Below are positions 8,090 through 12,684 of a stretch of 12,684 bases of DNA, piece by piece. Source of the stretch: CAWVWF01 sp963933885 (GTDB taxonomy: Bacteria; Bacteroidota; Bacteroidia; Flavobacteriales_C; GCA-002722245). The position numbers and the translations under genes were made by a program. Numbering within the stretch: the stretch's first letter is position 1; each line of letters begins with the position of its first letter. The notes beneath the pieces are model-generated. The model searched no databases. It was not told the DNA's origin and was given only the letters and a program-made list of their open reading frames with translations. The stretch spans positions 1 through 12,684 of the forward strand of contig CAWVWF010000102.1 of the NCBI GenBank assembly GCA_963933885.1, written 5' to 3'.

Positions 8090-8666
8090 TAACGCAGCTC
8101 TAATTCTAGAAATTATCGCGGTAGTCTTCGGATTGGCTTATGTGATTTTAGCAGCAAGAAAAAACATCTGGTGTTGGTTAATGGGAATCATAGGTTCTCT
8201 TGCCAGTATCTATTTATTTGTAGAATATTCAAAATTATATTCTGAAGCAATCCTATATGTTTATTATGTTGCAACAGGAATTATAGGTTGGGTGAATTGG
8301 AAAAACGCTGAAGGTGATTTAAAGATTGTAAGAAAATCAGTTACAACACACCTTTCTTTTATAGGAATAGGGATTCTCTTTTCAGGCTTGTTTTATCTTT
8401 TAGTTTCAAATGTATTCACTGACGCTGCAAGACCATTAGTTGATTCTTTTACCACTGTTTTCAGTTTTATGGCAACTTGGATAACAATCAAAAGGTGGTT
8501 ATCTAACTGGATATATTGGATAGTTATAGACGCTGTCACTACAGTTTTATATATTGATAGAGGGCTTGATATTTATGCAGGTTTAATGGTTGTGTATACT
8601 TTTTTAGCTGCATATGCATACTGGGAGTGGGTTAAAATGGAACAAGGTCAAAAAGAATCAGTTTGA
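8073..8666 (+). CDS. pnuT: PnuC/PnuT-family vitamin transporter (probable thiamine)
   Basis: The 197-residue membrane protein has seven predicted hydrophobic segments, near residues 8-27, 33-50, 56-75, 94-113, 121-139, 145-161 and 167-185. Family landmarks are ARKNIWCWLMGIIGSLASIY (28-47), KLYSEAILYVYYVATGIIGW (54-73) and the late WIYWIVID motif (146-153), a WxxWxxxD pattern lining the substrate site. PnuC proteins carry nicotinamide riboside, PnuT thiamine and PnuX riboflavin by facilitated diffusion, with trapping by downstream phosphorylation. The TPP riboswitch and Thiamine_BP neighbour favour thiamine, while the NadR-like kinase next door favours nicotinamide riboside. The GTG at 8073 is chosen because later starts would cut the first membrane helix. 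It overlaps the upstream gene by 17 bases and the kinase gene by four. Confidence 0.82.
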   Translation: MIWVSNNAALILEIIAVVFGLAYVILAARKNIWCWLMGIIGSLASIYLFVEYSKLYSEAILYVYYVATGIIGWVNWKNAEGDLKIVRKSVTTHLSFIGIGILFSGLFYLLVSNVFTDAARPLVDSFTTVFSFMATWITIKRWLSNWIYWIVIDAVTTVLYIDRGLDIYAGLMVVYTFLAAYAYWEWVKMEQGQKESV

Positions 8667-9175
8667 AAAAAATTGTAATCATAGGGCCAGAGTCAACAGG
8701 GAAATCAACGCTTTGTACTCAACTGTCTGAGCATTTTAAATGCGCACATTTACCTGAATACGCAAGGTTGTATCTTGAAGAGAACGGAAGTGAATATACT
8801 TATGATGACGTTTTATTAATGGCTAAAGGACAAATTGAGTCAGAAAGTAATTTTAATCCAGTTACACCTTTCCATTTTATCGATACCAATATTCTAGTTT
8901 TCAAAGTATGGATAGAAGAAAAGTATAAGCTGCAAGTAGATTGGATAGAAGAGCAGATCGAAAAAGATGACTGCGACTTTTATTTTCTGTGCTCAATAGA
9001 TCTACCTTGGGAAGAAGATCCTTTAAGAGAATATCCTGATCAAAAAGACAGAGAAAGGTTGTTTGCAAGATTTCATGAGTTAATTCTTAATTCAAACAAG
9101 CCATTTGCTATTTTAAAAGGAGATGAATCTCAGCGTTTACAGGAGGCTCTGTCGTATTTAAATAATATCCAATAG
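8663..9175 (+). CDS. NadR-like P-loop nucleoside/vitamin kinase
   Basis: The 170-residue product is a compact P-loop kinase related to the C-terminal ribosylnicotinamide kinase domain of NadR (AAA_28/COG3172 group). It has Walker A GPESTGKST (8-16), PEYAR (31-35), the Walker-B-like FIDTN (72-76), and a lid-type segment LPWEEDPLRE (114-123) followed by the arginines of DRERLFARF (129-137). It lacks NadR's DNA-binding and adenylyltransferase domains. It probably phosphorylates the vitamin brought in by the adjacent PnuC-family transporter. Its homology suggests nicotinamide riboside, whereas its locus suggests thiamine or a precursor. The TTG at 8663 must be the start, since the next ATG lies after the Walker A loop, and it overlaps the transporter stop as TTGA. 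No terminator is visible before the riboswitch 45 bases downstream. Confidence 0.78.
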   Translation: MKKIVIIGPESTGKSTLCTQLSEHFKCAHLPEYARLYLEENGSEYTYDDVLLMAKGQIESESNFNPVTPFHFIDTNILVFKVWIEEKYKLQVDWIEEQIEKDDCDFYFLCSIDLPWEEDPLREYPDQKDRERLFARFHELILNSNKPFAILKGDESQRLQEALSYLNNIQ

Positions 9176-9183
9176 TTTTTCCC

Positions 9184-9213
9184 TTGTCGTAATTAATTTT
9201 GTGTGTACATTTG
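9184..9213 (+). promoter_or_regulatory. Promoter of the TPP riboswitch-receptor transcript
   Basis: TTG (9184-9186), 19 bases, then TACATTTG (9206-9213) matches the Bacteroidota TTG-N19-TAnnTTTG promoter. The expected start point a few bases downstream falls at the 5' boundary of the riboswitch, as it should. The promoter begins nine bases after the kinase stop codon. Confidence 0.65.
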
Positions 9214-9218
9214 CACCA

Positions 9219-9320
9219 CTCTTAGAGGGGTGCCTATAAATAATAGGCTGAGATTATACCCAATTTTTCAAATAGTTTGAAAAATGCACCTGATCCAGGT
9301 AATGCTGGCGTAGGGAAGGA
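9219..9320 (+). ncRNA. TPP riboswitch (THI element)
   Basis: The conserved aptamer parts appear in order. GGGGTGCC (9227-9234) opens P2, CTGAGA (9248-9253) is the pyrimidine-binding loop, ACCC (9258-9261) closes P2, and ACCTGATCCAGGTAATG (9288-9304) and CTGGCGTAGGGAAG (9305-9318) form the pyrophosphate-binding arm and the P1 return. Between the two arms lies an extended variable stem, P3a, with a perfect AT-rich hairpin at 9263-9285 and a TAG loop. Binding of thiamine pyrophosphate normally represses the downstream gene, here the TonB-dependent receptor. The leader continues to 9382. It contains a TAATACA/TGTATTA hairpin (9332-9349) without a U-tract, so translational or non-classical control is as likely as termination. 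Confidence 0.95.
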
Positions 9321-9382
9321 ATTTAAAAGTTTAATACACGATTGTATTACTCCTCTGCTATCGTAGCTAAAATTAATATGCT

Positions 9383-11827
9383 ATGAAAACTAACTTGCGT
9401 TTACTAGTACTAAGTATCTTGTTGCCATTTGCAGCTTTTTCTCAGTACACAATTTCAGGATCAGTATCTGATTCATTAAAAGGCTCTGTCGTCGGAGCAA
9501 GAATTACAGTTTTAAATACTTATAAAGGAGTGCTATCAGACGTTGATGGGAAGTTTTCTTTAACAGGATTAACTAACGGAACCTACACAGTTGTTGCTGA
9601 TCAGATAGGTTTTGAAACAACTCAAGAAAATATTACTATTTCAGGAGCAGATGTTCAGCTTGATTTTCAATTAAAGAAAACAGTAGTCTCTTTGGATGAG
9701 ATTACAATTGAAGGATCTAGAGTTTCTGAAAACTCTCCATTCGTTCACGTTGATATCGATAAAAAAGAAATCGAATCAAGCAATTTAGGACAAGACATCG
9801 CTTTCTTATTGCAGTTAACTCCTTCTGTTGTTTCAACATCAGATGCTGGAGCAGGAGTAGGGTACACAGGGTTTAGAATTAGAGGTTCGGATGCTTCTAG
9901 AATTAACGTAACAGTTAATGGTATTCCAATGAACGATGCTGAATCTCATGGAGTTTACTGGGTGAATATGCCTGATTTTGCTTCATCAACTGAAAGCATT
10001 CAAATTCAAAGAGGAGTTGGTTCTTCAACAAACGGAACTGCTGCTTTTGGAGCATCTGTTAATATGAAAACTGATTTGGTTTCTAAAGAAGCTTATGGTG
10101 AAGTTTCATCTTCATTTGGTTCTTTTAATACAAATAAGAATACTTTAAAATTAGGAACAGGTTTATTAAATAAGCATTGGGCAATCGATGGTCGTTTATC
10201 ATCAATTACTTCTGATGGGTATATCGATAGAGCTAGTTCAGACTTATCTAGTTATTATCTTTCTGGAGGTTATTATGGAAAGAAAACTGTTGTGAAAGCA
10301 ATTACTTTTGCAGGAAAAGAAAAGACTTACCAATCTTGGTATGGTACACCTGAAGCAAAAATTAATGGTGACGACGCTGGAGTTCAAGCATCAATTGCAA
10401 ACAACTGGTTTGGAGCTGATGATGCTGCTAATCTAGTTAACTCTGGTAGAACTTATAACTACTATACTTACGATAATGAAGTAGATAATTACAATCAAGA
10501 TCATTATCAATTACATTTATCTCATCAGTTCAACAGTTCATTAAGTTTAACTGCCGCAGCACATTATACTTATGGTAGAGGTTATTATGAGCAGTTTAGA
10601 AATCAAGATGGATTTGCTGATTATGGTTTAGATTCTGTTTTTGTTGGTAATGATACAATCACTGAATCTGATTTTATTAGAAGACGTTGGTTGGAGAACC
10701 ATTTCTATGGAGGTGTGTTTAACGTTAAGTACCAAACTAAAAAATTGAATGTTATTGTTGGTGGAGGTTTAAACCAATACATAGGAGATCATTTCGGTGA
10801 AATCATTTGGGCGGAGTATTCAAGTAATTCTAATATTAGAGATAAGTATTACGACAATACAGGTACAAAGACTGATGCGAATATCTATGCAAAGGCTGAT
10901 TATGCTTTAACTAAAAAGCTAGCAATGTTTGTTGATCTTCAAGTTAGAAATATTAATTATGATGTTGAAGGAGTAGATAGTGATTTACGTAACTTAAATG
11001 TTGATACAGCATTCGTTTTCTTCAATCCTAAAGTAGGAGCTAACTTTCAAATAAATGATAAGTTTAGAGCATATGCTTCATTAAGTGTAGGGAATAGAGA
11101 GCCTGTAAGATCAGACTTTATTGATAATCCTACAAATGAGCAACCATCTCATGAAACTATGTATGATTACGAAGCTGGGGTTGAAGCTAAATTCCAAAAG
11201 TTTTTCGTGCAAGGAAACTTCTATTTCATGGATTACACTAATCAATTGGTGTTAACAGGAGCATTAAACGATGTAGGTTCACCTATTAGAGTTAATACAC
11301 CGAGTAGTTATAGAGCGGGGATCGAACTTGTCGCTGGTTTTAAACTCCATAAAAAATTGGATTTAACTTTTAACACTACTTTCTCTCAAAACAAAATTTC
11401 AGAATTCACAGAGAGTATTACTGATTACGCTACTTATACAAATATTGAGAATGTTTATGAGGATACTGATATCTCTTTTTCTCCTTCAGTAATTGCAGCA
11501 AGTATACTTACATTCAAACCAGTTAAAGGTTTAGCAATGACTTTGAGAACGAAGTATGTTGGAGATCAGTATTTAGACAATACTGGAAGTGATAGTAGAA
11601 AGTTAAAAGCTTATACAACTACAGATCTTGGTATTTCTTACAGCTTAAAATTAAGCAAATTAAAAGAAATTCAGTTCAATGCATTAATCAACAATGTATT
11701 TGATGAAATGTATAGCAGTAATGGTTATACATGGGGATTCCTTTATGCTGGAGAAAGAACTACAGAAAACTGGTTATACCCACAAGCTGGAACAAACTTC
11801 TTAGCAGGAGTTACTTTAAAGTTCTAA
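9383..11827 (+). CDS. TonB-dependent receptor, probable thiamine uptake (OMR1-like)
   Basis: The 814-residue outer membrane receptor would import its ligand into the periplasm using TonB-ExbBD energy. A signal peptide covers residues 1-20 (AAFS). A carboxypeptidase-regulatory-like domain, typical of Bacteroidota receptors, spans about 22-100. A TonB-box-like LDEITIEGSR lies at 104-113. The plug domain runs to about 230 and contains GFRIRGSD (163-170), NGIPMNDAESHGVYWVNMPD (179-198) and IQIQRGVGSS (206-215). A 22-strand-type barrel fills the rest and ends with GVTLKF and its C-terminal Phe. Thiamine is inferred from the TPP riboswitch in its leader and the PnuT-like gene upstream; receptor sequence alone does not tell the ligand. 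The last 68 or so codons are duplicated in degenerate form downstream. Confidence 0.92.
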   Translation: MKTNLRLLVLSILLPFAAFSQYTISGSVSDSLKGSVVGARITVLNTYKGVLSDVDGKFSLTGLTNGTYTVVADQIGFETTQENITISGADVQLDFQLKKTVVSLDEITIEGSRVSENSPFVHVDIDKKEIESSNLGQDIAFLLQLTPSVVSTSDAGAGVGYTGFRIRGSDASRINVTVNGIPMNDAESHGVYWVNMPDFASSTESIQIQRGVGSSTNGTAAFGASVNMKTDLVSKEAYGEVSSSFGSFNTNKNTLKLGTGLLNKHWAIDGRLSSITSDGYIDRASSDLSSYYLSGGYYGKKTVVKAITFAGKEKTYQSWYGTPEAKINGDDAGVQASIANNWFGADDAANLVNSGRTYNYYTYDNEVDNYNQDHYQLHLSHQFNSSLSLTAAAHYTYGRGYYEQFRNQDGFADYGLDSVFVGNDTITESDFIRRRWLENHFYGGVFNVKYQTKKLNVIVGGGLNQYIGDHFGEIIWAEYSSNSNIRDKYYDNTGTKTDANIYAKADYALTKKLAMFVDLQVRNINYDVEGVDSDLRNLNVDTAFVFFNPKVGANFQINDKFRAYASLSVGNREPVRSDFIDNPTNEQPSHETMYDYEAGVEAKFQKFFVQGNFYFMDYTNQLVLTGALNDVGSPIRVNTPSSYRAGIELVAGFKLHKKLDLTFNTTFSQNKISEFTESITDYATYTNIENVYEDTDISFSPSVIAASILTFKPVKGLAMTLRTKYVGDQYLDNTGSDSRKLKAYTTTDLGISYSLKLSKLKEIQFNALINNVFDEMYSSNGYTWGFLYAGERTTENWLYPQAGTNFLAGVTLKF

Positions 11828-11848
11828 TCAAAAATAAGATTGTTAATG

Positions 11849-11884
11849 AGCCGAGGTGTTGTAAAAGCACTTCGGCTTTTTTTA
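11849..11884 (+). terminator. Intrinsic terminator of the TonB-dependent receptor gene
   Basis: AGCCGAGGTG (11849-11858) pairs with CACTTCGGCT (11868-11877) in a 10-bp stem with one G-T wobble, followed by seven T. It lies 22 bases after the receptor stop. Confidence 0.92.
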
Positions 11885-12093
11885 TGCCTTCTCGCGCTCA
11901 TGTTCCGAAGGACATGAGTGTATACCTACATGCGCATCTCCAGATGCATTTTCCCACGAAAATAAAAAGGAAGCTCAACTTAATAGCTTTACTAAAGCTT
12001 ATAAATAGTAAAGGCCTCATTTTCCTTTAATACTTCAAAAGAGAACTTCCGCTGAGAAGAGTGCCATCGATAATTAAAAAACGAGCATATTAT
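11885..12093. other. Noncoding part of repeat copy 1, with hairpins
   Basis: No supported gene. The hairpins are CTCATGTTCC/GGACATGAG (11897-11918, one bulge), GCATCT/AGATGC (11934-11947) and CTTTACTA/TAGTAAAG (11987-12013). The first two also occur in copy 2. Frames crossing this region are short or broken in copy 2, which argues against coding. Confidence 0.6.
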
Positions 12094-12250
12094 CAGATCT
12101 TGGTATTTCTTACAGCTTAAACTTAAGTAAGTTAAAAGAAATTTAGTTCAATGCATTAATCAACAATGTATTTGATGAAATGTACAGGAGTAATGGTTAT
12201 ATCCATAAGTTGGAACAAACTTCTTAGCAGGAGTTACTTTAAAGTTCTAA
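12094..12250 (+). pseudogene. Degenerate fragment of the TonB receptor 3' end (copy 2)
   Basis: This fragment corresponds to codons 747-814 of the intact receptor. Reading in the receptor frame, Gln764 (CAG, 11672) has become TAG (12144-12146). The 49-base deletion around 12195-12204 then shifts the frame before the GVTLKF end. Among the base changes upstream of the deletion, three are silent, two change a residue and one makes the stop. It has no start or leader of its own and is not expected to be expressed. Confidence 0.9.
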
Positions 12251-12271
12251 TCATAAATAAGATTGTAAATG

Positions 12272-12305
12272 AGCCGAGGTATTAAAAAGCACTTCGGCTT
12301 TTTTT
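12272..12305 (+). terminator. Duplicated intrinsic terminator (copy 2)
   Basis: AGCCGAGGT (12272-12280) pairs with ACTTCGGCT (12291-12299), followed by seven T. The loop has changed by substitutions and one deletion relative to copy 1, but nine stem pairs are kept. It could act as a second-line terminator for the receptor transcript. Confidence 0.85.
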
Positions 12306-12516
12306 GTGCCTGCTCGCGCTCATGTTCCGAAGGACATGAGTGTGTACCTACATTCGCATCTCCAGATGCGTTTTCCCAAGAAAATAAAAAGAGAAGTTCA
12401 ACTTAATAACTTTACTTAAGCTTGTAAATAGTAAAATCTTCATTTTCCTTTAATACTTCAAAAGAGAACTTCCGCTGAGAAGAGTGCCATCGATAATTAA
12501 AAAACGAGCATATTAT

Positions 12517-12673
12517 CAGATCTTGGTATTTCTTACAGCTTAAACTTAAGTAAGTTAAAAGAAATTTAGTTCAATGCATTAATCAACAATGTATTTGATG
12601 AAATGTACAGGAGTAATGGTTATATCCATAAGCTGGAACAAACTTCTTAGCAGGAGTTACTTTAAAGTTCTAA
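12517..12673 (+). pseudogene. Degenerate fragment of the TonB receptor 3' end (copy 3)
   Basis: It carries the same in-frame TAG (12567-12569) and the same 49-base deletion as copy 2, so both derive from one already broken ancestor. It ends at the TAA equivalent to the receptor stop (12671-12673). Confidence 0.9.
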
Positions 12674-12684
12674 TCAAAAATAAG
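12517..12684 (+). repeat. Tandem repeat copy 3 (cut by the window edge)
   Basis: The first 168 bases of another unit are present. It differs from copy 2 at two positions only, where it keeps the copy-1 base (CTGGAAC against TTGGAAC, and CAAAAATAAG against CATAAATAAG). The array continues past the right edge, so the copy number is unknown. Confidence 0.92.

Larger units (their letters stand above)
11622..12093 (+). repeat. Tandem repeat copy 1 (receptor 3' end plus downstream DNA)
   Basis: This 472-base segment starts inside the receptor gene at CAGATCTTGG and ends at GAGCATATTAT. It contains the functional gene end, the terminator and about 210 bases of noncoding DNA. It repeats directly at 12094 and again at 12517. 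It is 49 bases longer than copy 2 because it keeps the segment between the two GGTTATAC direct repeats (11723-11730 and 11772-11779). Confidence 0.93.
12094..12516 (+). repeat. Tandem repeat copy 2 (complete degenerate unit)
   Basis: This is a complete 423-base unit that aligns with copy 1 over its whole length. It differs by scattered substitutions, two compensating one-base indels and a 49-base deletion in the receptor-derived part. The last 65 or so bases before each unit boundary are essentially identical between copies 1 and 2. Confidence 0.93.

Noticed and set aside
11731..12030. A 99-codon open frame overlapping the receptor 3' end and the repeat
   Set aside because: It runs out of frame inside the receptor, passes straight through its terminator and is interrupted in copy 2, so it is a chance frame.
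11622..12684. CRISPR array or integron cassette array as an explanation of the tandem repeat
   Set aside because: The units are over 400 bases, have no unique spacers or cassette genes, contain receptor-derived sequence, and show no integrase or attC-like core sites.

Overview
The window looks like chromosomal DNA of a Bacteroidota bacterium, most likely from the Flavobacteriia or a related order. The evidence is AT-rich sequence, start codons without clear Shine-Dalgarno sequences, promoters of the TTG-N19-TAnnTTTG type, and a TonB-dependent receptor with an N-terminal carboxypeptidase-regulatory-like domain. A DUF4421-like outer membrane protein is also typical of this phylum. The genus cannot be read from the sequence.

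Left part (1-5954): the 3' end of an MscS-type mechanosensitive channel gene (+) converges on a tightly coupled murB-ftsE pair (-), whose products act in peptidoglycan precursor synthesis and as a cell-division-type ABC ATPase. A FAD-dependent geranylgeranyl-reductase-like oxidoreductase (+) diverges from murB and is followed by the disaggregase gene clpB (+). A strong hairpin terminator ends clpB and contains the stop codon of the convergent gene. Middle part (5989-7517, -): a two-gene unit with an ATGA overlap encodes a DUF4421-like beta-barrel protein and a hotdog acyl-CoA thioesterase. Next comes a gene-free gap of about 320 bases holding an inverted repeat with a motif that resembles a dispersed repeat.

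Right part (7841-11827, +): an apparent thiamine-uptake locus. Three overlapping genes encode a small Thiamine_BP/YkoF-like protein, a PnuC/PnuT-family vitamin transporter and a NadR-like P-loop kinase. Directly after them come a promoter, a canonical TPP riboswitch and a large TonB-dependent receptor. The expected division of labour is receptor import across the outer membrane, PnuT-like diffusion across the inner membrane, and metabolic trapping by the kinase. The kinase's substrate is the open question, because its relatives phosphorylate nicotinamide riboside while the locus carries a thiamine signal.

Far right (11828-12684): no intact gene. The last 68 or so codons of the receptor gene, its terminator and about 210 bases of downstream DNA are tandemly repeated. 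One complete degenerate copy (423 bases) and the start of another lie in the window. Both degenerate copies share an in-frame stop and a 49-base deletion between 8-base direct repeats. This implies duplication, decay and then a second duplication. The array runs off the right edge.
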